The position numbers and the translations under genes are program-made. A stretch of DNA of 64,000 bases, taken from assembly GCF_900113735.1 (NCBI RefSeq), contig NZ_FOQM01000004.1:124001-188000 (forward strand), in the 5' to 3' direction. The notes beneath the pieces are model-generated. The model ran no database searches and was not told the origin of the DNA. It saw nothing but the letters and a program-made list of their open reading frames with translations. The stretch is from Bradyrhizobium sp. Gha. Its GTDB lineage: Bacteria > Pseudomonadota > Alphaproteobacteria > Rhizobiales > Xanthobacteraceae. This document shows, piece by piece, positions 26,556-38,100 of the stretch; within the stretch, counting starts at the first letter, position 1; each line of letters begins with the position of its first letter.

Positions 26556-27764
26556 ATGAACCATCCTCGTATTTCCGCACGGGTGAGGCGCATCAAGCCC
26601 TCGCCCAGCTCGGCGGCAGCCGATCGGGCAACGGCGCTGAAGCGGGAGGGCCGGAACATCGTCAGCCTCGTCGTCGGCGAGCCGGACTTCGATACGCCGG
26701 CGAACATTCGCGCCGCGGCCTCAAAGGCGATGGACAAGGGCGCCACCCGCTACACGATGCTGCCTGGATCCATCGATCTGCGCGAGGCGATTGCAGCCAA
26801 ACTGAAGCGCGAGAACAACCTCGTCTACGCACCTTCCGACATCATCGTCACCAACGGTTGCAAGAGCGGCATCTATAGCGCGCTGGAGGCGACGGTTGAG
26901 GCCGGCGACGAGGTGATCATCCCGGCTCCCTACTGGGTCTCGTACCCCGACATGGTAATCGCCTGCGAGGGCGTTCCGAAGATCCTCGAATGCCCGGAGA
27001 GCCAGGGCTTCAAGATCTCGCCAAGACAGCTTGAAGCCGCGATCACGGACAAGACGCGATGGCTAATCATCAACTCACCGTCGAATCCGACGGGCGCGAG
27101 CTACTCGGCGGCGGAATATCGCAAGCTTGCCGACATTCTTGGACGGCATCCCCACGTGCTGGTTATGACCGATGACATTTATGAACACATCCGCTTCGAT
27201 GGCCGCGCAACGCCGCACCTGCTGAACGCTGCCCCCGAACTGGCGGACCGCGTGCTTGCGGTCAACGGCGTCTCGAAGACCTACGCGATGACCGGCTGGC
27301 GGATCGGCTGGATCGCCGGCCCCTCCGATCTGATTGGTGCGCTGAACACGCTGCTGTCACAGGCCGCCGGCAACGCCTGCTCGATCAGTCAGGCCGCCGC
27401 GGTCGAAGCGCTCAACGGCGACCAGAGCTTCGTTACCGAAAGCGTCGCGATCTACCGCACCCGCCGCGATCGCATGCTGACGCGCATCAACCAGATCGAG
27501 GGCTTGAGCTGCCTCCCGCCCGACGGAGCGTTCTATCTTTACGTCAATTGCGCCGGGTTGATCGGTCGAAAAACTCCATCCGGTGCGCACCTCGGAACTG
27601 ACGGCGATGTCGCGATGTACCTGCTCGAAAGCGTTGGCGTCGCCGTGGTTCAAGGTAGCGCCTACGGCCTGTCGCCGTACTTCCGCCTCTCGATCGCCAC
27701 GTCGCTCGATGTGCTCGACGACGGCATCAATCGAATCGCTCACGCTGTCTCCGAACTCCGCTAG
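26556..27764 (+). CDS. Class I PLP-dependent aminotransferase (aspartate aminotransferase-like)
   Basis: This intact 402-residue enzyme has SLVVGEPDFDTPANIRAAAS, the substrate loop INSPSNPTGASYSAAEYRKL, and the Schiff-base lysine in GVSKTYAMTGWRIGWIAGPS. This is the layout of the AspC/PatA subgroup of fold-type I aminotransferases. It transfers an amino group between an amino acid and a 2-oxo acid; the substrate is not certain. It is divergent from the LysR gene over 141 bp and is followed after 21 bp by the RraA-family gene. The two are probably a catabolic pair (transamination, then aldol cleavage or decarboxylation of the oxo acid). Confidence 0.9.
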   Translation: MNHPRISARVRRIKPSPSSAAADRATALKREGRNIVSLVVGEPDFDTPANIRAAASKAMDKGATRYTMLPGSIDLREAIAAKLKRENNLVYAPSDIIVTNGCKSGIYSALEATVEAGDEVIIPAPYWVSYPDMVIACEGVPKILECPESQGFKISPRQLEAAITDKTRWLIINSPSNPTGASYSAAEYRKLADILGRHPHVLVMTDDIYEHIRFDGRATPHLLNAAPELADRVLAVNGVSKTYAMTGWRIGWIAGPSDLIGALNTLLSQAAGNACSISQAAAVEALNGDQSFVTESVAIYRTRRDRMLTRINQIEGLSCLPPDGAFYLYVNCAGLIGRKTPSGAHLGTDGDVAMYLLESVGVAVVQGSAYGLSPYFRLSIATSLDVLDDGINRIAHAVSELR

Positions 27765-27785
27765 CAGCCCGATCGGAAGCACCTG

Positions 27786-28451
27786 ATGTCAAACACCGGC
27801 ATCGAAAAGAATCCCTCGGCTCCGCAAGCGGATCCCGCGGTGATCGCAAAATTGCGGACTATCGCAGTTGCTCTGCTCAGCGACCAGCTGCACCGCAATT
27901 GCGGCAGCATTGGGCTAATCCCCTATCACTCGCCGGCGCCGATGGTGGGCACTGCGGTGACCGTGAAGACGCGCGGCGGCGACAACCTCGCCATTCTTCG
28001 TGCCTACGACTTCTGCCGCCCCGGCGACGTGATGGTCGTCGATGCTGGCGGTGACGTCTCCAACGCACTGGTCGGTGGCATCATGACGCTCGGAGCAGCC
28101 TCGCTCGGGCTCGCCGGCATGGTGCTCGATGGCGCCATTCGCGACGTCGCGGAGATTCGTCAGCGCACTTTCCCTGTGTACGCGCGCGGTGTCACCCATC
28201 GCGGCCCCTACAAGGATGGTCCTGGCGGGATCAATGTCCCGATCACCGTCGGCGGCATGCCCGTGAACGCGGGTGATATCGTCGTCGGCGATCAGGACGG
28301 CCTGCTCGCATTTCCGCGGTCCGTGGCTGCATCGGTCATCGAGAAAGCATTGGCGCAGGAGCAAAAAGAACAAGGCACCATCGATGCAATCCGCGAGGGT
28401 CGATGGGACCGCGCCTTCGTCGATGCGCTCGAGGCGCGTTGCGCGAACTGA
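27786..28451 (+). CDS. RraA-family protein (probable oxo-acid aldolase/decarboxylase)
   Basis: This 221-residue protein has the RraA/HMG-aldolase fold: LSDQLHRNCGSIGLIPYH, VVDAGGDVSNALVGGIMTLG and the active-site segment GMVLDGAIRDVAEIRQRTFP with the conserved Arg-Asp pair. Class II pyruvate aldolases of this type cleave 4-hydroxy-4-methyl-2-oxoglutarate or decarboxylate oxaloacetate. The RNase E inhibitor RraA itself lacks this context. Position behind an aminotransferase favours a metabolic role on the oxo acid produced. It is intact in the middle of otherwise broken genes. Confidence 0.85.
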   Translation: MSNTGIEKNPSAPQADPAVIAKLRTIAVALLSDQLHRNCGSIGLIPYHSPAPMVGTAVTVKTRGGDNLAILRAYDFCRPGDVMVVDAGGDVSNALVGGIMTLGAASLGLAGMVLDGAIRDVAEIRQRTFPVYARGVTHRGPYKDGPGGINVPITVGGMPVNAGDIVVGDQDGLLAFPRSVAASVIEKALAQEQKEQGTIDAIREGRWDRAFVDALEARCAN

Positions 28452-28721
28452 GCACTACGCGCTATTGCACGCTCCCGAGCGGCGTCACTTGGCGCCGTTG
28501 CCTTGAGGGCCGATCGCATTGCCAGTCAGCACCAGCCGCGCTCGGAAACGCCGACCATTCTTGACCTCCCGGTGCACACATCGTGAACACGCGGCCGCCT
28601 AACTGGGTGAAAGATTTTGATTGGACCGCAGCCGCATTCGTGGATCGCATCCACTGATTGCCGGTCAGGCTTTACTCACACGACGAACGGCTGAGCTGTC
28701 GCGCGATGCGTCCCTTCACCG

Positions 28722-29263
28722 GACTTTGTTGGTTGTCCGCTTCAAAAATACCGTTTGAAAAATCAGCCGGGATCTGCAGCGCTCTCTCGAGCACGGCGGG
28801 ATAATTGCCACTGTCGTAGAGATTACCGGTGGGGATGGTCACGCTGGGTGTGCCAGTCCACAAGCTCAACATTGTGCCCACAATCGCTGGCGGTAGCGGC
28901 CGCGGGATCTGCGATGCAAATGTTGCCACCAAGCGTCCCGCGATTGCGGATTGTGTGATGTGCCACGCTCTGATAGGCGAGAATGAGCATCGGGCAAACC
29001 AGTGCGGAGGGGGCCGCCCCTATGACGGCGTTGTGGGTCACCAGCGCGCCGATCCGAAGAATCCCATCTTCAAATCGGACATACCTCAGATCGGGGACAT
29101 TCCCGACGTCAACGAGCAGATCCGGCGTCGCCAGCCCCAAGTTCATCATCGGAATTAGACTTTGTCCGCCGGCCAGCCCGCGCCCCGTCTCCATGCTGGC
29201 AAGCGCCGCGATCGCATCCTCGATGGAACTAGCACGATGGTATTCGAAGGGCCGCGGCTTCAT
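28722..29263 (-). pseudogene. CoxM/xanthine-dehydrogenase-type FAD-binding subunit, truncated
   Basis: MKPRPFEYHRASSIEDAIAA, GRGLAGGQSLIPMMNLGLAT and HTIRNRGTLGGNICIADPAA are the FAD-binding segments of the medium subunit of molybdenum hydroxylases. After about residue 125 the frame deteriorates. A second frame holds LQIPADFSNGIFEAD, the usual next block, so at least one shift lies near 28860. The C-terminal domain is absent. The large (Mo) and small (2Fe-2S) subunits are not in the window. Confidence 0.75.
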
Positions 29264-29470
29264 TCGGATCCTCTAGGCGATCTATCAATGAATCCTTTTC
29301 TCATCCTCAAGAGTCCGACCAATTGCCGGAGCGGCTTCGCCCGCTTCCTGTCGTGCATCAAGCAAGGTACCGGCGCCGTGAACAACATTACGATGGACGA
29401 CAGCCCTAGTCGACGAGCGCAGTGGCATTGTCGCCTCGGCAGCTCGCCTTCCGCTTGATGAAACACAAGC

Positions 29471-31041
29471 CTACTTCATCATTGCTTCGACCTCTGCGCG
29501 AAATGCCTGCCGCGAGGCGTCGCGTGAATAGAACATGTGGCCGCCCGAATAGGTCACGAGTTTGACGCGATCCACCGCCGAGGCGAAGGGCGGCAATTGG
29601 TCGAGCGCCAACTTCGAGCCGAAATAGGGCGTGACAAAATCGAATAGGCCGTGTCCGACTAGGACGTTCATTTTCGGGTCAGTCGCAAGCATCTGGCGCA
29701 GCTCTGAAAGCGATTCCGGGGGCTACCATTGCCAAAATTCCAGGCCGGCCTGACGCCGCGGTTGAGCAATTCATAAGAGCCGTCCGGCCGCCAGTTAAGC
29801 TTGCGCGTCAAGACATTAACGGCGGCACTCGCCAGCGGCGCAGCCACAGCATCCCCCGAGGGATCGCCGAAGCGGTGGCGATCGGAGTCTGGATAGGGAT
29901 CGAGGCCGCGCGCGGAGGCGTCATAGCCGCCAATCACCTTACCGCTCTTGCGATCTAACTTGCGGCGGAATTCGCCGACGCCAAAGCGCCCGGCCAGCCG
30001 TCGGCTTACGGCCTGGTCGATGCCGGTCAAGGCGGCGACTTTCTGGGCTAGACTATTGGTGGAGTCCCTGTCTGCCTGCCCTTTGACGAGGTCAGCCAAG
30101 AATTCACCACGCGCGTAGGCTTCGACATCTGCGAGATCGGCGCGTGTGATCGCTCCCCTGCGTTCGCCCTTGGCTTCGCGGGCCACGGGGACATAGCTTG
30201 GCAGCGTCGCGACATATTGCAGAAGGCTCGTGCCTGCGACGCGGTAGTCGAACAGCGGCGAGACCAAGATCAGGCCCTTCACGCCGACGCCCTGCTGAAT
30301 CTGCAGATTGCGCACTACCTTGGGTCCGCGAATGCCGCCATAGCTTTCCCCCGCGACATATTTCGGCGAGGAGAGCCGCTCGTGCTTTTCGAGCCAGCGG
30401 CGGATCACAAGCGCGATCGAACCGGCGTCGCCATCGACCGAATAGAACTGCTTGCGTACATTCTCGCCAGTCGCCACGAAACGGCTATACCCGGTGCTGA
30501 CGGGATCTATGAACACGAGGTCGGTAAAATTGAGCCAGGTCTCGGCGTTGGGCCTGACCTCCGGCGAGGCCGACGGCGTGACGGTCTCCGCATCGATTGG
30601 CAGCCGCCAGGGCCCAGCACTGCCGAACTGCAGCCAAGCGGAGGATGAGCCGGGGCCACCATTGAAGAGAAACGTCACAGGACGCGTGGCCCGATCTGTC
30701 CCGTCGAGCTGATAGGATGTGTAGGCGATATCGGCCTGCGGCTCGCCTTTGTCGTCTAACACGCAGATCGAGCCCGCAGTCGCGACGAAATGAAGCGTTC
30801 GGCTCAGTAGCTCCAGCGTCTGTTTAGTGATGGAATCCCGCGGCAGGCGATGCTGATCGGCGATCGCTGGCGAACTCGGCGTGCTGCCGCTGCGCGCCCC
30901 TAGCTCGCCCTTCGGGCCGACCGGCATCGGGGAGCCAAGGCGCGGCCGTAAATCGTCGGCCCGGGCGCTGCCCATTACGGCGCAGGCAAAGAGGACTAGC
31001 CCAAGAGAGGCGCGGCGCAGCGCGATCAAGTTGAACTGCAT
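29471..31041 (-). pseudogene. Peptidase S10 (serine carboxypeptidase) family protein with one frameshift
   Basis: The first frame (31041 to about 29720) has a signal peptide, VTFLFNGGPGSSSAWLQFGS, the nucleophile motif PKYVAGESYGGIRGPKVVRN and the oxyanion region. It loses frame in GGTAGCCCCCGGAATCG. Dropping one C restores PESLSELRQMLATDPKMNVL and the end with GGHMFYSRDASRQAF, which carries the catalytic His. Rejoined, the protein is about 520 residues, normal for bacterial S10-like periplasmic peptidases. The single indel in a C5 run could be natural decay, phase variation or a sequencing error. Confidence 0.82.
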
Positions 31042-31328
31042 TGAGTTTCTCCCGGTCCGGCCGCACCTTGCTCGTCACCCAAAAAGCAACTGGTGCGGGC
31101 CGGAGTCGAGTTGCCATTGCGTTGCGGCAAATCCGGTCTCGCACAACTATGTTGCACAATGAGTGTTTCCCAAGCGGCTTTAGTCACTTAGCTGAAAACC
31201 GGGAACAACAGACCTACTAAGGCCAGTAGTCTCTATTGTTGGGCAACGCGTCGGCGGATTCGCCTGGCCTCGTGTTCAGTATTCACATTTACCCATCAGA
31301 TCGAAAGGGCGGCACGGCGGATGAGCGC

Positions 31329-31476
31329 TGTTGATGCTCAGGTCTGTACCTTTCGGGAAGTACTGCCGCAACAAAACGTTGGTGTTCTCGCTAGTGCCAC
31401 GCTGCCAAGGCGTTTGCGGGTCGCAGAAGCAGACTTGGATACCCGTCCGGCGCTCTTCATGCCAGACGAGAGAAAA
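31329..31476 (-). mobile_element. IS30-family transposase, C-terminal fragment
   Basis: GIQVCFCDPQTPWQRGTSEN followed by TNVLLRQYFPKGTDLS is the conserved C-terminal catalytic block of IS30 transposases, including the final Glu region. Both ends run into unrelated sequence. No inverted repeats were recognised. It is an old scrap. Confidence 0.8.
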
Positions 31477-31508
31477 TCTCAGCAAGTTCGAGCCCGTTCC
31501 CCGCCGCG

Positions 31509-31649
31509 AATGAAATCGCTGCCGAGAACAGCTGAAAGACACAGGCTAAGGCGATCGTCGACGGCCTATTCAAGGCGATCGCCATCGCAGCTTCGAAGAA
31601 GCTGACCTTCACGCCAGCCAAAGCAATCGAGAACGTTCTCAACGGATGA
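31509..31649 (+). pseudogene. HU-like DNA-binding protein remnant
   Basis: The frame reads NEIAAENS, a TGA stop, then KTQAKAIVDGLFKAIAIAAS and KKLTFTPAKAIENVLNG with TGA at 31647-31649. The first piece resembles the helical N-terminus of HU-type histone-like proteins and the last resembles the usual C-terminus of an extended HU. The beta-arm region is missing. This call rests on short segments only. Confidence 0.45.
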
Positions 31650-32113
31650 GCGGAGCCGTTACACGGAGTGCCGTAAATTGCTAGACGATAGAGCCTACGC
31701 CCCTCATCCATTGCCCGCCACGATCGTCCCCGTCGAGCGCCAACGCAGAAATGCGATCGGTGACGGGATGCATAGAAAAGACAGAAAACGGGGTAGTTCA
31801 AGAAGTATTCAGCCGTTGTGGGGAGCCAGCGTTGAGTAGAGAAGATACAATCCCCATTGAGGTCTCCTGAAGATCATTCGCTGCCAGCAGATGACTTTGC
31901 GTGGCCCAACCAGCTCTGCGCCTCATCGGCCACGATATCGTCACCTGGCAAATCCGTGGCCCCGTCGGGCATCGGCCAGGGCTCCCGGGTACAAACTCAG
32001 ATTTGAAATGTTTGACATCACAAGTCGTGTGGTGTCGACTGAAAATCGAGCACAAATCCAGCACTGCGATGGATGTTTGACCGGGGAGCCATAGCAGTCG
32101 TTAGTGACGTGGG
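31650..32113. other. Region without recognisable gene
   Basis: This 464-bp stretch has only short frames without known motifs. It separates IS and HU debris from the 3' end of the giant repeat protein gene. No terminator hairpin was recognised. Confidence 0.35.
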
Positions 32114-35100
32114 TCATGGCATCTGCTCCTGCGCAACCGAAGCTCGCGTCCTCAGGGCGCTTGAGGCGGCGGGCTCCTCCTTAACCGAGCCAGATTGCCC
32201 AGCGTCTAGCCCGCCACCGGCGCAGAGATAACCGTGCAGCTCGCCAAGACAAGCATCCGCGCTTTTGAGTTCCCGCCGGTCCTGTGGGGCAATCGTGAGA
32301 TTGGCGAGCTTATACACAGGATTGCGCTGCTCCATCAGCTTTGTGATCATCTCGTCCCGGTCTGCGGTTTGTATTTTCGGACGGTTGGTGTCGTGTCGCA
32401 GGTTGCGCCTGATCACGTCCTCGTTGGTATTAAGCCAGATCGAGACCGCCTTCTCGCCGACACGACGCCGGACTTCTTCGGTCATGAAGGCTCCGCCCCC
32501 GGTTGCGAGCACAAGCGGCCCCCGATCGAGCAGCCGGCTGATCTCATTCGCCTCGAGATTCCTGAAATGCGCCTCGCCGTCCTCCGCGAAAATCCTGGTT
32601 ATGGACTTGCCAGTCTTCGCCTCGATCTCTTTATCGGAGTCGACGAACGTCAGGCCCAGCTGCTTTGCGAGTTCAGGTCCCACAGTGGATTTTCCGGCCC
32701 CCATCATGCCAACGAGCACGATCGGGCGGTTGTGGAGGGCGCCAACAATCTCTGTTGCGCGTGCCGACCGCGCTGCGCGTGTCGGCCGGGCCACGTTCGA
32801 CACACGAGCAGAGCTAGCGCCAACGCTGTTGCGGGCTTCGGCTTCCCAATGGGGGATCTCTGTGGCACCCTCGGGGATAACAACCTTGTTGCACGCCCGT
32901 CGCACGCGCTCCAGGAGTTGCTCGGCTATAGACTCATCCGCGGGCTCTTCGCGCCCTCGCTGCAGCCGTCTTAGCTTCTGCAGCTCCTTGTACGTCTCAT
33001 GATTGTCGAGCTTGGCCTTGTAGCTGTCTGCCGTGTGAAACTCGAGCTCAAAACGGTAACCGCCAGGCGTGGCGAGCACTGTCTTAATGCCAGCGAAGGT
33101 CCGCGATCGCGTCCTGAACCAGTTAGTCGTGCTGACGTCGCTATACCCGCTCTCGCCGAACGCTAGAATGGCTTTCTTGAAGGCACGTGTAAAATCCCTG
33201 TCAGAGAATTCGAAGACGTGCCGTACAGCGTTATTGAAAAGCTGGACACCGGTCTCAGAGCTGGCCTGGATTCCGGTGAGCTCGTCTGTCATTGAGCTTG
33301 TCGATCTAAGACGCTTAGCCAAATGGGGCATCTTCACCTCGATGCCGGCTCCCTTAAGGGCTTCGGCAACCGACATTGCCATCCGGGTGATATCCTTCTC
33401 TTCGGCTTGAGCGCGGGAAGTCTCCATTTGGGCGCGCTGTGCCGCCTCCTCGCGAGTCAACGTGATTGTGGTGGCGACATCTTCGGCAGCAAGCGTTAGG
33501 GTCGAGGGTTCGTGCAGAATCCCCCGCTCGGCAGCAAGCTTGATCGCGGCTTGCATGACCGAAGCCGCCAGCGTCGGATTGTCCTTGAGATCCTCCAATG
33601 CCGCATCGACATCGAAACGACCTTGGTTGAGGGTCGCCGCCAAGCTCTTGGTGTATGGAGCCGATTTCAACCCGGGTGTCTGTTGCAGCAGGCGCTGAAG
33701 CTGCCTGCTCTTGATCATAAAGGCGTAAGCGCCAGTATCGGATTTGTACGCGTCAGTTCCGACCTTGATGCCGATGCTCAGCAGGTTTTTTGCACTTTGC
33801 ACGAGATCGTGCGGCATGTAACCATCCGGTCGGGGGGCGATGCGCGTAGGATAACGATCGACCAGAAGCTGGACGCGGTCCCGTGGGTGAGACGTTGCCG
33901 GATAGGTCTCGGCTAGCGGCGGAAACAGCTCGCAAAGCTCTTGGCTCATTGCGAGCTGTCTCTCACTCCCAGTGGCGACTGTTGCGGGCAGGAGTTCGGG
34001 CGAAACTTGCTCGTCGAGACCAGCCGCCCAAGCCTCGAGTTCGGTGAGAAGCAACTCGGCCGTCTCGCGCGCGACGGGATGGTGTGCCAGCTCGATATCG
34101 TGCCGCGCCTTCTCGAGCTTGTCCCTGACGTCATGAGCACTAACCTGTTCCTGCTCCAGCAGGCCGCGGATGTCTCGCTTGAGCTCTCGGTCAATGCCTT
34201 CGTACGTGCCGAATATGGCACGTTCGGCAAACCACTGCCGGGCTTCATGTGATTGAGCCAGAAAACCTCGCTGCAGGCCGGTATAGGTTTCCAGAACGTT
34301 CCGCGTTGCGGCGAGAATCTGGCTGGCGCGACCGAAATTATAGCGACCGCCCTCAATCGCCGGGGTATGGGATTTTGGTGGCTTGAGCGAGCGGAGGCCT
34401 CGAGCTTGCTCCTCTTGGTCGAATTGCCTGACATGCTCGTAGAGCTGCGGCCGGTCGGCAATGATAATGGCCGTATCGCCATCGAAGTCGCCGTCGAGTT
34501 TTTTCTGCTCATCAGGCGGGATGGCAACCAGGGACCCCGGAGCGAAGATCTCAGTGGCCTGCAGGATCCCGATACAATCGAGCGCGCTGTCCGCGGTTAC
34601 GCGGTCCTTGCCCTTGATCCAGCTCGAATGGCACTTGACGTCCTCGGCGGACATCACCAAGCCACGGTCGGCGAAGTCGGCCGGCCACATTTCATCAGGC
34701 ACCACGATCAGAAGCCCCTTGGCAAAGAAAGTCGGATCATCGACTGCCAGCTCCTCCCCCGACTTCTGCGCGACGTTGAAGCTGTATTGTATGGTCACGC
34801 ACTGATCGAGAAACGCCGCAGTCGGGTCCCCATCCGCGGCTGACCTGACCCGATCGGGGGCGAACGGGCGGAGGTTGGGCTTGTCGTAGGGCGATCGCCC
34901 GATCAGCACGCCGCCACCGGTCAATGTTTCGCTCTTGAGCCTCGGCACATGAAGACAGCAATCACCGGATGGGATGGCCACGGCGCCGGGACCATTGATG
35001 TTCGCGGCTGTTACGACGCGAAAAAGCTCCTCCGGCGTCAGTTCTTGCTTTACCCGGCTTTCAAGCCAGCTCATCGCCTTCTGTCGGGCCTCATCCGCTA

Positions 35101-38100
35101 CTTGCTCGCTGCGCGGATAATGTTGCAAGGCCAACGCTGGCAAGGATGCTCTCGTTCCCTCGGCAAAGGCATGCACACGGTCAGGACCTTCCCGCTCGCC
35201 GGCCCGGCGAACAGCTGGCATAAGCGTGGCCAGCGAGGCGCGGATGAAGCCGCAGCCGTCGTGCGGTCGCAATGCAATGGGTCCCGCCGGCCCCCTCAGC
35301 TGGAAGGGATGCTCCTCGTTGGCAGGGCGGTCCGGCAGCAGCACCAGTTTGAAGGCGCCTTCCAGCGCGGAGTCGTGGGGTGACAGACCTTTGATCGCCG
35401 GAGGCGCCGCGAAGCCTCTGCGCTGAGTATAATAATAGGCCTCTTTGAAAGGGGCCCACGCCCGCGACAGTTGCTCGAATGCTGTACCCGGCGCGGTTTC
35501 GGCATAGGGAATCGCCAGCAGCTTTCCCGCCAAAGGCTTCGCTTGCTCGTCTGGAGCGCGGCTCGCAATTTGAGACACAGTCAATCGCGGCGGCTTTAAC
35601 CTGCTGCCTCCGAACAGGTCCATCCGGTATGGGATACCGTTTACATTTATCGTACGCGCAAGCATGAAGGCGCTCGGGGGTGCCGGCAGTTGTACCGCGA
35701 CGACGGGCAGGACCCCCGAAGTCATGCGATGGAAAATCGAGTACCGCGTCTCCGGCTCCGTGGCCAACGGCCGCCCATGCATGTCCACGACTGGCAACTG
35801 CATCTTTCCCGCCTCACCCTGCGGCGACCTCGGGGCGTGGTCCATGGCTCGCAATACCTGATGCATGTCGAACACCGACGGAGGATGTTGCGCCTGGATC
35901 GTCGCCGGATCCTGCTCCATGAACAAGTCCAGCGCATCCACTGGACTGTCCGCCTCGATCTGCGCAATCAGATTCCAGCTCATGCTGGACAGATCGCCTT
36001 GAATCAGCTCGCGAGCGCCAGCCAGGATCTCTCTCGTGCCGCGCTGCAGCTCTTTCTGCCTGGCCCGTAAATTTGCCCCGTTGCCCTCGACATAGGGTGA
36101 CCTGAACAATCTCTCCAGCGCCGCACGGGCCTTGAGCGTCTGATAGATCGATAAAGCGGGCCTCCGGCTCGCAAGGGGCCCACGGCTCCGCTCCGCATCA
36201 CCCGCGTTCAGATGCGCCTTGATCTTTTGCTCGAGCAAGGGCTGAAGATCGTTGAGCACGTTGAGGGCCTGCCTGCGGTGCCAGCGCAGTGGCTTCTCTA
36301 GGCCGCGCGCCAGCGGCAGCAGAGCAGCACTCAGATTACCCATGGTTTCTAGGTTGTTCTCGGAGGAAAAACCAGGAGCTGAACGCAATTCAGAGAGCCG
36401 ACTCAAGCCTGTCGGCGCGAGCAAACCGAGATCATCGAATAGGCCAGCCTTACCCAGCGCCTTGAAAATGTTCGTGATGCTCAGAACCTCAGCCTTCAAC
36501 AGGCGATCACTATCATAGTGCAGGTAGTGGGCGAGCTTGTGCAACCGACCCTTCGGCAGAGCGGCATCCGTAATCTCCCCACTCTCCTCCGCCCTCATGA
36601 TCGTTCGGGACAGAGCATTGGCGAGCATAGCCAGCTCAGGCGTGGTGAACACACCAAATCGCTGCGCTCCAGCCCCCAATTCGCGCGCGATGTCCATGGT
36701 GGACTGACAGCATATCGGCTCCTCAGGCCACTTGCTGAAGCCGTTCAGAAGGTTCGCCACTGCCTGCGGGGGGAAATTAGAGAGCTGATGCTGACGGGTT
36801 TCCCCGGCGATTGCCATCGTGGCTTTGAGACAATCCTCACTCTCCGGCCATTTGCCGAAGCCGTGTACGAGGTTCGCCAACCCCTGCGCAGTAAAATCAG
36901 ACAGCCGGACATCGCGGCGAAGGACCTCGCCCGCAATGGCAAACGCAGCCTTGCGACAGTCCGGCGCCTCCGGCCACTTGCCGAAGCCGTTCACCAGGTT
37001 TGCCAATCCCTGCGGGGTAAAATCAGAGAGTTCGGCGCGGCGAAAGACCTCATGCGCGATCGCACACGTCGCGCCGCGACAGTCCGGCGCGTCCGGCCAT
37101 TTGCTGAACCCGTTCACTAGGTTTGCCAGTGCCTGCGGGGCAAAATCGGAGAGTTCGGCGCGAACTACCTCACGCGCGATCGCAAAAGTGGCCTCGGGAC
37201 AGTCCGGCGCGTCCGGCCATTTGCTGAAACCGTTCACCAGATTCGACAAGTGCTGGTGGCTAAAATGCCGGACACCGCGACGAAGGACCTCACCCGCGAT
37301 CGCAACCGTGGCGCCGCGGCAGGCCGGCGCATTCGGCCATTTGCTGAAGGCGTTCACCAGGTGCGCACAGTCCCGACGATTGAAACCAAAGAGTGCGAAC
37401 TCACCGCGCGCGCCGCGGCGAACGACCTCACCCGCGATTGCAACCGTAGCGTCGCCACAGTCCGGCGCGTCAGGCCACTTGCTGAAGCCGTTCGCTAGGT
37501 TCGCCAGTTCCTGCGGAGTAAAATGAGAGAGCCGGGCGCCGCGGCGAAGGACCTCATGCGCGATCGCAAACGTGGCCTCGCGACAGTCCCGCGCGTCCGG
37601 CCACTTGCTGAAACCGTTCACCAGATTAGCGAGGTGCTGTTGGGAAAAATGAGAGAGTTCGGCACGGCAAAGGACCTCACCCGCGATCGCAAACGTCGCC
37701 TCCCGACAGTCCGGCGAGTCCGGCCACTTGCTGAAGCCGTTCACGAGGTTTCCCAGCTCCTGCGGAGTAAAATGCGAGAGCCGCTCGCCGCGCCGAAGGA
37801 CCTCGCCCGCGATCGCAACCGTGGCGCCGCGACAGTCCGGCGCATCCGCCCACTTGCTGAGCCCGTTCACCAGGTTAGCCAGTTCCTGGTAGGTGAATTC
37901 AGAGAGCCGGACATGGCGGTCGCGGCGAAGGATCTCACCCGCGATCGCAAACGTGGCGTCGCGCGTATCCGCCTCGTCCGGCCACTTGCTAAAGCCGTTC
38001 ACCAGGTTGGCCACTTGCTGGTGAGTGAGTTTAGAGAGCGAGGCATAACGGTCGCGGCGAAGGACCTCACCCGCGATCGCAAGCGTAGCGTTATGACAGT

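Noticed and set aside
31457..31801. 114-codon minus-strand frame
   Set aside because: It runs antisense to the HU-like remnant and into unrelated sequence; no motif.
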